Part shown: positions 6,992 through 15,745 of the stretch, piece after piece
Position numbering within the stretch: the stretch's first letter is position 1
Layout: every line of letters starts with the position of its first letter
Made by a program: the position numbers and the translations under genes
From: Oscillospiraceae bacterium
Lineage (GTDB): Bacteria > Bacillota > Clostridia > Oscillospirales > Ruminococcaceae
Direction of reading: 5' to 3'
DNA: 32,614 bases
Assembly (NCBI GenBank): GCA_009781425.1
Contig: WQYC01000032.1
Coordinates: 1 to 32,614, forward strand
The notes under the pieces: model-generated
What the model saw: the letters and a program-made list of their open reading frames with translations, nothing else
What the model was told of the DNA's origin: nothing
Database searches by the model: none

Positions 6992-7442
6992 AGAAAAATT
7001 AACTCGCCGCGAAATGCGGGAAGCCGCGTTTCTGCTGCTGTATCAAGTTGAAGCGGCAGGCGGCGGCAAGGAAGATTTATCAGTAATAACGCTTGACTGC
7101 GTCGAGATGTTCGGCTTAGTGCTGAACTCGGCGTCGGTGAAGCTTGCCGAGGGCGTGCTTGATAACAAGGACGCGTTGGATTCAATCATCGAAAAATACA
7201 GCCAAACGCGCAAGGTTGGGCGGATTCCGCGGATTAACCTCACGATTATGCGTATGGGCTTGTATGAAATGGATTTCATGCCCGAAATTCCCGATAAGGT
7301 CGCAATGAACGAGGCGATTGAGCTTTCCAAGGACTACGCTTACGAGCCCGACAGCAAGCTAATCAGCGGACTCCTCGGTTCATACTACAAGGATAAATTT
7401 AATGTAGGGAACGACGTCCCCGGCGTTCCGCCGAATGAGTAG
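6984..7442 (+). CDS. nusB: Transcription antitermination protein NusB
   Basis: 152 residues. NusB binds boxA with NusE/S10 during rRNA antitermination. LTRREMREAAFLLLYQVEA (6-24) is the classic opening and RIPRINLTIMRMGLYEM plus VAMNEAIELSKDYA mark the later helices. After SKLISGLLGSYYKDKF the normal protein ends soon; here the tail VGNDVPGVP (141-149) is encoded by a 27-bp family B unit. The insertion is at the extreme C-terminus and should leave the fold intact. It overlaps both neighbours by 8 nt. Confidence 0.95.
   Translation: MSKEKLTRREMREAAFLLLYQVEAAGGGKEDLSVITLDCVEMFGLVLNSASVKLAEGVLDNKDALDSIIEKYSQTRKVGRIPRINLTIMRMGLYEMDFMPEIPDKVAMNEAIELSKDYAYEPDSKLISGLLGSYYKDKFNVGNDVPGVPPNE
7404..7430 (+). 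repeat. Family B solo 27-bp unit in nusB
   Basis: Left arm GTAGGGAACGACG, right arm CGGCGTTCCG, loop TCCC; variable stem dinucleotide AA/TT. Translates as VGNDVPGVP in frame. Confidence 0.88.
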
Positions 7443-8529
7443 CCGCTTCATCGCAACCGTCTCGCAGGTCAACCGCCGTGTATCGCTCAACTTTAAGAAC
7501 GATAATGCGCTGGCAGAGCTTCATGTAAAGGGCGAAATCTCGAATTTTGTTCATCATTACAAGTCGGGGCATATTTATTTCACGCTCAAGGACAGCGAAA
7601 GTGCATTAAAGTGCGTGATGTTCAACCTTGAAGCCGAGCGGCTGACCTTTCAGCCCGAAAATGGGCAGACTGTAATTGCGGGCGGGCGAATCGGTGTTTA
7701 CGAGCGGGACGGCGTATATCAGCTTTACGCAAGCTCGATTGAGCTTCCCGAAGCTGAACCCGACGAAAAAAAAGAAGAGAATATTTACGAAGCGTTCCTG
7801 AAGCTGAGAGAAAAGTTAGACAAAGAAGGCGTCTTCTCGAACAGCAGAGCCTTACCCGCCTACCCGAAGAAAATCTGCTTGATTACAGCGCGGGACGGCG
7901 CGGCGTTGCAGGATATGCTAAGCGTTTTCGCGCGGCGTTATCCGCTTGTTGAGGTTTTGCTTATTCCTGCACTTGTGCAGGGGCAGACTGCGCAGAAGTC
8001 GCTCATAAGCGCGTTGAAAACTGCAAACTCCGCAGTAAACTGCGCAGAAGCGGACTTCATAATTTTAGCGCGGGGCGGCGGCTCGGCGGAGGATTTATGG
8101 GCTTTCAATGACGAAGCCTTAGCGCGGGCGATTTATGGAAGCGGGCTTCCTGTAGTTTCCGCAGTCGGGCACGAAACGGACTTTACAATCGCAGACTTCG
8201 CGGCGGACTTGCGCGCGCCGACTCCCTCTGCGGCGGCGGAAATTACCACGCCGGACTTATCAGAGCTGTCGTTTTATCTTGACAATTTGCTTTTGAATTT
8301 ACAGCAGAAAATCCACAGAAAACTTGAACGCAAGAAGAACAAGCTCGAAGGCTTGGAAAGAATCATTAATGCGCTGAGCCCCGAAAAGACGTTTGCAAGG
8401 GGCTATGCGGCGGTGTTCGGCAAGGACGGCAAAGCCGTGAAAAGCACGGAAAATATAAATATAAACGACGAGCTGAAAATAAGGCTCGCGGACGGCGAGT
8501 TAAAAGTCGCTGTTAAAAATAAAACGTAG
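7435..8529 (+). CDS. xseA: Exodeoxyribonuclease VII large subunit
   Basis: 364 residues, somewhat shorter than the usual ~400-450. With XseB it degrades single-stranded DNA to oligonucleotides. N-terminal OB fold: HVKGEISNFVHHYKSGHIYF (30-49), VIAGGRIGVYERDGVYQLY. Catalytic domain: ICLITARDGAALQDML, ILARGGGSAEDLWAFNDEAL and VGHETDFTIADFAADLRAPTP (split here into two adjacent motifs), then a coiled coil (285-318) that binds small subunits. Overlaps nusB by 8 nt. The TAG stop comes from a family B element. Confidence 0.96.
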   Translation: MSSRFIATVSQVNRRVSLNFKNDNALAELHVKGEISNFVHHYKSGHIYFTLKDSESALKCVMFNLEAERLTFQPENGQTVIAGGRIGVYERDGVYQLYASSIELPEAEPDEKKEENIYEAFLKLREKLDKEGVFSNSRALPAYPKKICLITARDGAALQDMLSVFARRYPLVEVLLIPALVQGQTAQKSLISALKTANSAVNCAEADFIILARGGGSAEDLWAFNDEALARAIYGSGLPVVSAVGHETDFTIADFAADLRAPTPSAAAEITTPDLSELSFYLDNLLLNLQQKIHRKLERKKNKLEGLERIINALSPEKTFARGYAAVFGKDGKAVKSTENININDELKIRLADGELKVAVKNKT

Positions 8530-8595
8530 TGAACGGATTTATCCGTTCCGCAAAAACGAACGCAATGCAACGGAACGCATAAATGCGTTCCCTAC
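8526..8595. repeat. Family B inverted pair, 70 bp, between xseA and xseB
   Basis: Two outward-facing 25-bp hairpin units around a 20-bp spacer. The left unit is GTAGTG instead of GTAGGG and gives the TAG stop of xseA. Confidence 0.87.
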
Positions 8596-8618
8596 AAAAC
8601 CCCCGAAAGGAAATAAAA

Positions 8619-8810
8619 ATGAAAAAAGAAATCGAAACCTCAATGAACCGCTTAAATGAAATCTCGCTTCTCATGAACGACGACGCGCTTTCGCTGGAGG
8701 ACGCGCTCGCGCTTTACACGGAGGCGCAGGAGCTTGCAACGCACTGCAAGGCAGACATGGCGGCGGCGCAGGTCGCGCTGAAGGAAATATTTTTTGGCGG
8801 TGAAGCATGA
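8619..8810 (+). CDS. xseB: Exodeoxyribonuclease VII small subunit
   Basis: 63 residues from ATG 8619, which has AAAGGA 7 nt upstream. An in-frame ATG at 8583 lies inside the repeat and is unlikely. Pattern of the family: SMNRLNEISLLMNDDALSLEDALALYTEAQELA, then CKADMAAAQVAL. The stop TGA overlaps the ispA start (ATGA). Confidence 0.93.
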   Translation: MKKEIETSMNRLNEISLLMNDDALSLEDALALYTEAQELATHCKADMAAAQVALKEIFFGGEA

Positions 8811-9553
8811 CAATTGACAATTTTCAATTGACAATGGACAATTATTTAAAATTGATAGAAGAAGCGTTGGTTATAAACGGCGATTCGCCGTTGAAAGAAG
8901 TAATGCAGTACAGCTTAAACGCAGGCGGGAAGCGAATCCGTCCGATTCTGACGTTGGCTTTCGGCGGAACGCCGAAAATCGCCGCCGCGATTGAAATATT
9001 GCATACTTCTACATTAATTCAAGACGACCTACCTTGCATGGATGACGATGATGAAAGGCGCGGGAAGCCCGCCTGTCACAAGGCTTTTTCGGAAGCCGAT
9101 GCGGTTTTAGCGGCAAGCAAAATGGCTTACGAAGCAATAATCATGCTCGAAGACCCTCGGATTATAAAAGCCGTCTGTAATTATATGTCTGCTGTCTATG
9201 ACGGGCAGAAATTAGATTTATCCGTAGGGAACGACGCCCTCGGCGTTCCGGTTAAAGCAGATATTGTGCAAATTTACGAGCGCAAAACCTGCGCGCTGAT
9301 TCAAGCGGCGTGCGTGGCGGGGGTCTTGTCCGCGAAAGGCAGTAACAGCGCGATAAAAAACGCCGCGGCTTACGGCTATAACCTCGGCATGGCGTTTCAG
9401 CTTATCGACGATATTCTTGACAACGAGAACAGCGAAAACGCCCGCGCGGAAGCGGAAAAATATACAAAGGAAGCACTCGCCTTACTCGAAAACGTGCCAA
9501 ACAATGCATTTTTAGTCGAGCTTACAAAAAATTTACTTGACAGAAAGAACTGA
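8807..9553 (+). CDS. ispA: Polyprenyl synthetase (farnesyl diphosphate synthase type)
   Basis: 248 residues, short for the family (~290). Condenses DMAPP/GPP with IPP. First Asp-rich motif at STLIQDDLPCMDDDDERRGKPACH, second at MAFQLIDDILD. GGKRIRPIL is the IPP-binding opening. The N-terminus (MTIDNFQLTMDN) is encoded by a heptad array, which also contains ATG 8834 as an alternative start. Between YDGQKLDLS and IVQIYERKTCALI sits VGNDALGVP (140-148), from a 27-bp family B unit in a loop. The second motif has lost the last Asp-rich extension, so activity is likely but untested. Confidence 0.9.
   Translation: MTIDNFQLTMDNYLKLIEEALVINGDSPLKEVMQYSLNAGGKRIRPILTLAFGGTPKIAAAIEILHTSTLIQDDLPCMDDDDERRGKPACHKAFSEADAVLAASKMAYEAIIMLEDPRIIKAVCNYMSAVYDGQKLDLSVGNDALGVPVKADIVQIYERKTCALIQAACVAGVLSAKGSNSAIKNAAAYGYNLGMAFQLIDDILDNENSENARAEAEKYTKEALALLENVPNNAFLVELTKNLLDRKN
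8810..8844 (+). repeat. Family A heptanucleotide array, 5 units, at the ispA start
   Basis: ACAATTG, ACAATTT, TCAATTG, ACAATGG, ACAATTA: exactly 35 bp. It starts on the last base of the xseB stop and encodes the N-terminus of IspA. Confidence 0.87.
9224..9250 (+). repeat. Family B solo 27-bp unit in ispA
   Basis: Left arm GTAGGGAACGACG, right arm CGGCGTTCCG, stem dinucleotide AA/TT. Translates as VGNDALGVP. Confidence 0.88.
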
Positions 9554-9554
9554 T

Positions 9555-10010
9555 ATGGAAAACATTTACAATCCGCCGCTTGTGGCGGCGGTGCTGAGCT
9601 GGTTTATAGCGCAGTTAATAAAGGTTTTAATCAACGTAATACAGCACAAAAAGCTGAACGTCGAGCGGTTTTTGGGTGCAGGCGGTATGCCCTCGTCGCA
9701 TTCGGCGGCGGTCTGCGCCTTGGCGGCGGGGCTCGGCGTAACTGAGGGCGTTAACTCTCCTATGTTCGCGCTTGCTTTTGTTTTGGCGGTGATTGTAATG
9801 TACGACGCTTCGGGCGTTCGGCGCGCCGCAGGTATGCACGCGCGGGAAATCAACAAAATCAAGGACGCAATCAGCGACATATTCATGAAAAGAAACGTCG
9901 AAGAGAAGAAAAAATACTTAAAAGAGTTTATAGGACATTCGCCGCTTGAGGTGTTTTTCGGCGCGATTTTCGGCATAGCTATGGGAATCGTATTTACAAT
10001 GTACAGTTAA
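9555..10010 (+). CDS. Divergent PAP2 family membrane protein (DUF212, YuiD-like)
   Basis: 151 residues from ATG 9555; an in-frame TTG at 9537 would overlap ispA and is less likely. The pattern WFIAQLIKV, GGMPSSHSAAVCALA and MYDASGVRRAAGMHA is typical of DUF212 proteins, distant relatives of PAP2 phosphatases that keep SSHSA and the GVRRAAG-like motif. About four membrane helices. The last residues (TMYS) and the stop lie in a heptad array. Placement between ispA and dxs suggests, but does not prove, a role in isoprenoid phosphate handling. Confidence 0.88.
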   Translation: MENIYNPPLVAAVLSWFIAQLIKVLINVIQHKKLNVERFLGAGGMPSSHSAAVCALAAGLGVTEGVNSPMFALAFVLAVIVMYDASGVRRAAGMHAREINKIKDAISDIFMKRNVEEKKKYLKEFIGHSPLEVFFGAIFGIAMGIVFTMYS

Positions 10011-10030
10011 CAATGAACAATGTACAATTA
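9996..10030 (+). repeat. Family A heptanucleotide array, 5 units, spanning yuiD-like stop and dxs start
   Basis: ACAATGT, ACAGTTA, ACAATGA, ACAATGT, ACAATTA: exactly 35 bp. It contains the stop of the DUF212 gene (10008-10010), and its last A is the A of the possible dxs ATG. Confidence 0.87.
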
Positions 10031-11811
10031 TGGAGGAGCTTGATTTGTTTCTGACTCGCGATATAAGTCCTGCGCGCTTAAAAAGCATGACGCTTGCAGA
10101 GAAAAATAAGCTCTGCGAGGAAATACGAAGCCTTTTAGTTTCTGTTGTTTCAAAAAACGGCGGGCACTTGGCGTCTAATCTCGGCACGGTTGAGCTGATT
10201 GTCGCTATGCACTCGGTTTTCACTACGCCGCGCGACAGCTTTGTTTTCGATGTCGGGCACCAGGCGTACACGCATAAGCTTCTGACGGGCAGACTCGCGG
10301 ATTTTGGCAAGCTTCGGCAGGAGGGCGGCATATCGGGCTTCCCGAAGCCGTCGGAATCGGAGCATGATTCTTTCATCGGCGGGCACGCGAGCATAGCCGT
10401 TTCGGCAGGGCTCGGAATCGCCGCCGCGAAGTCGCTGAACAATGAAAGCGGCAACGTCGTCGTTGTCGCGGGGGACGGCTCCTTCACGGGCGGCGGGATT
10501 TATGAGGGGCTGAACAACGCGGGCAAGCTGAAACGCAGCTTCACGGTCGTGCTGAACGACAACGGTATGTGCATTTCCAAAAGCTCGGGCGCGTTCGCTT
10601 CGTATCTGTCGAAAATCCGCACAAAAAGCTACTACGAAGCGAAAAGCCGCGTGAAAAAAATTCTCGGCAGAAGCACGCTCGGCAAGGGCGTTTCGGGAGC
10701 AATCGGCGAGACAAAAAGATTCGTGAAGGGCGCGCTGATTCCCGAAAATTTGTTCGAGAATCTTGGTTTTAAATACTTCGGACCTGTTGATGGACATAAT
10801 TTAGAGGAACTGATTTTCATATTAGAGCACGTCAAAACGATTGACAAGCCCTGCCTTGTTCACGTCATGACGAAAAAAGGCAAGGGGCACGCGCCCGCCG
10901 AGGAAAACGCGGGGCATTATCACGGCGTAATAGCGGATAATATACCTCAGCACGCAGACACATACTCCGAGGTTTTCGGTAAAGAAATAACCCGGCTCGG
11001 CGCAGAAAACGGCAGAATCTGTCTCATTACAGCCGCAATGAAATACGCAACGGGGTGCAATTATTTCGCGAAAAGCTTCCCCGAACGCTTCTTTGACGCG
11101 GGGATTGCCGAGGCGCACGCCGCGACCTTTGCGGCAGGGCTCGCAAGCGGAAGCTCAAAGCTGCTGCCTGTTTTCGCAGTTTACAGCACGTTTTTGCAAC
11201 GCGCTTTTGACCAGCTTCTGCACGACGCCGCGATTGAAAAGCTGCGCTTGGTCTTAGCTGTTGACCGCGCGGGACTGAGCGGTGAGGACGGCGCGACACA
11301 TCAGGGAACGTTCGATGTCGGCTTGCTTTCGCTGATTCCGGGGACGACAATTTACGCGCCGCTGACCGCCGAAGAACTGCGTTTATGCCTCAAAAAAGCC
11401 TTATATGAGGACGCGGGAATTGCCGCCGTGCGCTATCCGCGCGGGATTGCTTTCAACCCGCAAAACGAGGAAGCACGCGCCGATTTCGCATATTACAATA
11501 ATAATTCAAGCACGCTTTTAATCACCTACGGCAGACCCGTGAAGCCTGCCATGAAGCTATTGCGGCACGGCGCGGATGTGCTAAGACTTATACGGCTGAA
11601 CCCGCTCCCCGACGAGGTTTTCAAGATTGTGAGCGGCTACGAAAACGTCGTGTTTTTTGAAGAAGGCGCGCCCTGTATCGCTAACAAATTCTCTGCAAAA
11701 AACTACAAATTCCGCGCGATTGAAGACTTCCTGCCTGTTGCGGATTTAGAGCGGCAGATGGAGCTTTGCGGCTTTGACGAGCGGGGCATGAAAGAGTTCG
11801 CGGGCTTATGA
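10030..11811 (+). CDS. dxs: 1-deoxy-D-xylulose-5-phosphate synthase
   Basis: 593 residues. Joins pyruvate and glyceraldehyde-3-phosphate with ThDP, the first step of the MEP pathway. Motifs: NGGHLASNLGTVELIVAMH (43-61), the ThDP site GDGSFTGGG...LNDN, YFGPVDGHNLEELI, TKKGKGHAPAEE, and the transketolase-type DRAGLSGEDGATHQG. Start is uncertain. ATG 10030 uses the last base of the heptad array and has no SD. TTG 10045 has a perfect GGAGGAG (10032-10038) 6 nt upstream, giving 588 residues and fitting better. Overlaps tlyA as ATGA. Confidence 0.95.
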   Translation: MEELDLFLTRDISPARLKSMTLAEKNKLCEEIRSLLVSVVSKNGGHLASNLGTVELIVAMHSVFTTPRDSFVFDVGHQAYTHKLLTGRLADFGKLRQEGGISGFPKPSESEHDSFIGGHASIAVSAGLGIAAAKSLNNESGNVVVVAGDGSFTGGGIYEGLNNAGKLKRSFTVVLNDNGMCISKSSGAFASYLSKIRTKSYYEAKSRVKKILGRSTLGKGVSGAIGETKRFVKGALIPENLFENLGFKYFGPVDGHNLEELIFILEHVKTIDKPCLVHVMTKKGKGHAPAEENAGHYHGVIADNIPQHADTYSEVFGKEITRLGAENGRICLITAAMKYATGCNYFAKSFPERFFDAGIAEAHAATFAAGLASGSSKLLPVFAVYSTFLQRAFDQLLHDAAIEKLRLVLAVDRAGLSGEDGATHQGTFDVGLLSLIPGTTIYAPLTAEELRLCLKKALYEDAGIAAVRYPRGIAFNPQNEEARADFAYYNNNSSTLLITYGRPVKPAMKLLRHGADVLRLIRLNPLPDEVFKIVSGYENVVFFEEGAPCIANKFSAKNYKFRAIEDFLPVADLERQMELCGFDERGMKEFAGL

Positions 11812-12530
11812 CGGATATGAAAAGGTTAGATTTAGCCGTCCCCGCCGAGAGCAGAAGCAAGGCGCAGGAGCTGATAAAAAGCAGGAACGTAAAGGTTAAC
11901 GGCGAAGTAATTACGAAGCCGTCCGCGCTTGTTTCCGAGGAAGCCGAGATTGAAATAGTTTCAGCACCGAAGTACATCGGGCGGGCGGGCTATAAGCTTG
12001 AAGCGGCGGCAGAAGCGTTCGGGATAGATTTCACGGGGCTTGTCTGCCTTGACGCGGGCGCGTCAACAGGCGGCTTCACCGACTTAATGCTTCAAAAAGG
12101 TGCGCGGAAAGTCTATGCTGTCGATGTCGGCGAGAATCAGCTTCACGATAGTCTGCGAGCTAACTCGCGCGTTATAAGTATCGAGAAACAGGATATACGA
12201 ACGTTCATATTAGATAGTGAATATGAACTTGTCGATTTCATCGCGGCGGACTTGTCGTTTATATCGTTGAAGCTTATTATCCCTTGCTTTGCGAATCTAC
12301 TGAAGCCCGAGGGGAGATGTGTGGTATTGATTAAGCCTCAGTTTGAGATAGGTAAGCGGTACTTCAAAAACGGTATAGTTACCGACAAGAAGCTAATCGG
12401 TAGCATAGTGCGCGATATAGAAACGTTCATATCTGAATGTCGTTATGAAATAATAGGAACAGTGGAATCAAAACTGAACGAAAAAGGCAGGAACAGCGAA
12501 TTCCTGTGCTATTTTAAGGTGAAATCATGA
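11808..12530 (+). CDS. tlyA: TlyA family rRNA (cytidine-2'-O)-methyltransferase
   Basis: 240 residues. An S4 RNA-binding domain comes first (RLDLAVPAESRSKAQELIKS, 5-24, then VKVNGEVI), then an FtsJ-like methyltransferase domain: VCLDAGASTGGFTDLMLQ, YAVDVG, FIAADLSFISL and VVLIKPQFE. TlyA methylates ribose in 16S and/or 23S rRNA; the old name hemolysin A refers to this family. Placed between dxs and nadK as in many Firmicutes. ATGA overlaps on both sides. Confidence 0.92.
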   Translation: MTDMKRLDLAVPAESRSKAQELIKSRNVKVNGEVITKPSALVSEEAEIEIVSAPKYIGRAGYKLEAAAEAFGIDFTGLVCLDAGASTGGFTDLMLQKGARKVYAVDVGENQLHDSLRANSRVISIEKQDIRTFILDSEYELVDFIAADLSFISLKLIIPCFANLLKPEGRCVVLIKPQFEIGKRYFKNGIVTDKKLIGSIVRDIETFISECRYEIIGTVESKLNEKGRNSEFLCYFKVKS

Positions 12531-13324
12531 AAGCTATAATTTGCAAAAACGAAAAGAAAAAAGACGACCGAAGCAGTGAAGCTATTGCGGAGGTTCAGAA
12601 AAAGCTGCATGAATACGGCATTGAGTCGGTGCTTGGAAACATTTGCGCTGACTGCGACCTCGTGATTGCTGTCGGCGGCGACGGTACTATTCTGCACCAC
12701 GGAAAAGCCGCGGCACGACTGAATTTGCCTCTGCTCGGCATAAACACAGGGCGGCTCGGCTTCATGACTACGCTTGAAGTCAGCGAGCTTGATAAATTAG
12801 AACTACTAAAGAGCGGGAATTGGCAGACCTGCCCGCGCATGATGCTCGATGTTGAGATAGGCGGGGAGCGGCTTCTCGCGCTCAACGACGTGGTTTTTCT
12901 CAAGGATATAAATTCAAAGCTCCCCGAATATAAGGTCAGTGCAGACGGCGCAATCATCTCCGAGCTTCGCGCGGACGGCTTGATTTTAAGCACGCCGACA
13001 GGCTCGACGGCTTACGCGCTGTCGGCAGGCGGTCCCATTATCGAGCCGTGGCTTGACTGCATTGAGCTGACGCCGATGTGCGCGCACTCGCTGTTCAACC
13101 GCCCTGTTATCCTTTCGGCAGAAAACCCTTTAACAGTCCACTTCGACGGCAATGACGACAGCCATTCTGTCTTTGTTTCTGTTGACGGTGGACGCGGAAT
13201 TGAGTTCAAGGCGGGTGAAAAAGCGGTTATCCGCAAATCCGCACTGCGGCTGTCTTTAATCAACCTCGGCGGCAGAAGCTTCCACGCAGCAGTGAGCAAT
13301 AAATTAATGAAATCAATCAAATAA
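12527..13324 (+). CDS. nadK: NAD kinase
   Basis: 265 residues. Phosphorylates NAD to NADP. Seen: VIAVGGDGTILHHGKAA (46-62) with the GGDG motif, LLGINTGRLGFMTT, LNDVVF, and LSTPTGSTAYALSAGGPII. Normal length for Gram-positive NadK. Preceded by AAGGTGA and a 4-nt overlap with tlyA. Confidence 0.95.
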   Translation: MKAIICKNEKKKDDRSSEAIAEVQKKLHEYGIESVLGNICADCDLVIAVGGDGTILHHGKAAARLNLPLLGINTGRLGFMTTLEVSELDKLELLKSGNWQTCPRMMLDVEIGGERLLALNDVVFLKDINSKLPEYKVSADGAIISELRADGLILSTPTGSTAYALSAGGPIIEPWLDCIELTPMCAHSLFNRPVILSAENPLTVHFDGNDDSHSVFVSVDGGRGIEFKAGEKAVIRKSALRLSLINLGGRSFHAAVSNKLMKSIK

Positions 13325-13345
13325 AAAATAAAGGAGAGTAAAATC

Positions 13346-13732
13346 ATGACATTCTTAGCAAAATGCGGAAAATGCAATGAGAGCCTCAAAATCGACCCGA
13401 CCCAGAAAGAGGCGGTGTGCCCTGCTTGCAACGCGCCCTTCGTCTTTGAGAGGACAACCTTTAACAGCGAAATGGCGGACGAAGCCCTGCTCAAAGCCGA
13501 GCTAATCAAGAAATACGACGAGAAAATCGAAGACCTGAACGCCGACATCGCCAAGTTCAACGCCGAGAAAAACGAATTGCAAACTAAAATCAATCGCAGA
13601 AGCATTTTAGGCAAGTCGTCCAAGGCGGGCTTGCAAGACGAAATGGCACTCGTTGACGCGAAAATCGAAGCCGCTGAAAGCGAGATTTTAATCGCGGAAA
13701 CCAAGAAGTTAGACCTGTACAGCAATGCGTAA
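13346..13732 (+). CDS. Zinc-ribbon plus coiled-coil protein
   Basis: 128 residues; not a named family that I recognise. Two CxxC knuckles (KCGKCNESL and VCPACNAPF, Cys 7/10 and 29/32) form a probable zinc ribbon, followed by a long charged helix with heptads (about 45-125). No membrane span. Strong SD AAAGGAGA before ATG 13346. It sits between nadK and argR, which are adjacent in many relatives, and overlaps argR by 8 nt. Confidence 0.65.
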   Translation: MTFLAKCGKCNESLKIDPTQKEAVCPACNAPFVFERTTFNSEMADEALLKAELIKKYDEKIEDLNADIAKFNAEKNELQTKINRRSILGKSSKAGLQDEMALVDAKIEAAESEILIAETKKLDLYSNA

Positions 13733-14159
13733 AAAGCGACTGGGTGCAATCCTTTCCATAATTCGCGAGAAGGAAATTGAGAACCAGGAAATGCTGCGTG
13801 AGGAGCTTTCAAGGCTCGGCTTTGAAACCACGCAGGCGACTGTTTCGCGCGATATAAAAGAGCTGCGCTTGGAAAAGATTTCCGAGCATGGCATTAGTCG
13901 CTATGTCCGCGAGAATTCGGCGAAAAACCCGGTGTCTGCCGACATTTTCAAGCAGGCGGTGACAAGCGTTGACTACGCCTTGAACACCGTCGTGCTGAAG
14001 TGCGAGGCGGGCTGGGCAGGCGGCGCGTGCTCGGCTTTTGACCGCATGAGCTTCCCGCATACAATCGGGACAATCGCAGGTGACGACACGGTTTTTATTC
14101 TCATGCGGACTGAAAAAGACGCCAAAGAGCTTTATGAAAATATTTTAGGATTATTGTAA
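13725..14159 (+). CDS. argR: Arginine repressor ArgR/AhrC
   Basis: 144 residues. Winged HTH at the N-terminus (LGAILSIIREKEIENQEML, then ETTQATVSRDIKELRLEKI). The C-terminal hexamerisation and arginine-binding domain ends with GTIAGDDTVFILMRT, the family signature. Controls arginine genes with arginine as corepressor; in Firmicutes it commonly precedes recN, as here. Its stop and the recN start overlap by 1 nt (TAATG). Confidence 0.94.
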   Translation: MRKKRLGAILSIIREKEIENQEMLREELSRLGFETTQATVSRDIKELRLEKISEHGISRYVRENSAKNPVSADIFKQAVTSVDYALNTVVLKCEAGWAGGACSAFDRMSFPHTIGTIAGDDTVFILMRTEKDAKELYENILGLL

Positions 14160-15745
14160 TGTTAAAAGAATTATATATTGAAAATTTAGCCGTCATAGAA
14201 GAGACCTCCGTCAATCTCGGCGCGGGTTTAACCGTCTTTACGGGCGAAACAGGCGCGGGAAAAAGCATACTCATCGGCGGAATCAAGGCGATTCTGGGCG
14301 GGCGGGTTTCAAAGGATTTAATAAGAAGCGGAGCGGAAAAGGCAGTCGTCACCGCTCTTTTTGAGGTTAATGGAGAAGAACTGCTTCTGACAAGAGAAAT
14401 CAGCGGCTCGGGCACTTCTGTTGCGCGAATCAACAATAAACCTGTGACGGCGGCGGACTTGAAGGACGCGGCGGCTTTGCTGATTGATATTCACGGTCAG
14501 CACGACAGCAGAACGCTCACAGACAACGTTCATCAGCGCGAATTGCTTGACAACTTCGGCAGGTTGACGGGCTACTTGGAGGAGTACGCAGGTGTCTTCA
14601 AAAGCTTTTCGGAGCTTTCGAGAAGAATCAAAAAACTGCAAGCCGATGAAAATATTAAGTCGGAGAAAACCCTGTTGTTGAAAGAGAAAATAGATGATGT
14701 AAACGCCTATAAGTTGACGCGCGGCGAGGAGGAAGAAGTCTCCGTGAAGCTCGCCGCCGCCCGAAATTCAAAGGCGATAAAGCAGAGCTTAACGACTGCG
14801 CGCTCCTGCCTTTCGGGGAGCAGCGACGCGTTCGGCGCGGCGGACTTGATAGGTCAGTGCAGGGCGAGCTTGCAGGAGGTTGCAGAGTTTCTGCCCGATT
14901 CGGACGAGCTTCTGAAACGCCTCAGAAGCGCGGAAATCGAGCTTGACGATATTCGCGGTGATATTGCGGCGTTGGACAGCGATAATTTCGATTCCGAGCA
15001 GACAGCGCGGCTCGAAGAACGCATGAGCGATTTACTTCGCTTGAAGCGCAAATACAGGCTTGATATTGACGAATTGATTGACGAGCATGAGAAATGGCGC
15101 GATGAATTAGCCGAGCTTGAATATTCCGAAGACATGACAGAAAAGCTACTCGCAGAGCGGAAAACAGTCGGTGACAACCTCAAAAGATTGGCGGGAATAA
15201 TAACCGAAAAACGCAAAGAAACTGCCGAAGAATTAGCGGCGAAAATCACGGACGAGCTCATCGAGCTTGATATGCCGAATGTGCGGCTTTTCTTCGCTTT
15301 AACGCAGGAAAAGGTCACTGTCAGCGGCATGGACGGCGTTGAAATCATGATTTCCGTCAACAAGGGCGAAGAGCCCAAGCCGCTCGCAAAAATCGCGTCA
15401 GGCGGCGAGCTTTCGCGGATTATGCTGGCGATTAAAGCGGTTTTGGCTGAAAGCGACTCAACACCGACTATGATTTTCGACGAAATCGACACGGGAATCA
15501 GTGGGCGAGCCGCGCAAAAAGTCGGCGCGAAGCTTGCGGAAATCGCTGAAAAGCGGCAGGTGCTCTGCGTTACGCACTTGGCTTCAATCGCCGCAAAAGC
15601 CGATAAGCACCTGCTAATCGAGAAAACAAGCGACGAAACACGGACATACACCCGTGTTTCGGAGTTGGATTTAGAGCAGAGAAAGCGCGAACTTGCGCGG
15701 ATTATTTCGGGAGACGAGGAAGAACTGACAATCAAAATAGGTTGA
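14159..15745 (+). CDS. recN: DNA repair protein RecN
   Basis: 528 residues, about 25-30 short of the usual 550-560. SMC-like ATPase in double-strand break repair. Walker A FTGETGAGKSILIGGI (27-42), LIDIHGQHDSRTL, a coiled-coil middle (160-350), the ABC signature ASGGELSRIMLAIKAVL, and Walker B MIFDEIDTGISGRAAQKVG. The C-terminus stops at RIISGDEEELTIKIG, without the final helix that usually follows ISG. The stop codon directly abuts the stop of a convergent gene, so the 3' end may have been replaced. Confidence 0.95.
   Translation: MLKELYIENLAVIEETSVNLGAGLTVFTGETGAGKSILIGGIKAILGGRVSKDLIRSGAEKAVVTALFEVNGEELLLTREISGSGTSVARINNKPVTAADLKDAAALLIDIHGQHDSRTLTDNVHQRELLDNFGRLTGYLEEYAGVFKSFSELSRRIKKLQADENIKSEKTLLLKEKIDDVNAYKLTRGEEEEVSVKLAAARNSKAIKQSLTTARSCLSGSSDAFGAADLIGQCRASLQEVAEFLPDSDELLKRLRSAEIELDDIRGDIAALDSDNFDSEQTARLEERMSDLLRLKRKYRLDIDELIDEHEKWRDELAELEYSEDMTEKLLAERKTVGDNLKRLAGIITEKRKETAEELAAKITDELIELDMPNVRLFFALTQEKVTVSGMDGVEIMISVNKGEEPKPLAKIASGGELSRIMLAIKAVLAESDSTPTMIFDEIDTGISGRAAQKVGAKLAEIAEKRQVLCVTHLASIAAKADKHLLIEKTSDETRTYTRVSELDLEQRKRELARIISGDEEELTIKIG

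Noticed and set aside
10150-10797. Minus-strand ORF opposite dxs
   Set aside because: Arg/Ala-rich shadow frame caused by GC-rich third positions; no motif.
14854-15735. Long minus-strand ORF opposite recN
   Set aside because: Ser-rich low-complexity shadow of the RecN coiled-coil frame, with no SD; recN is unmistakable.
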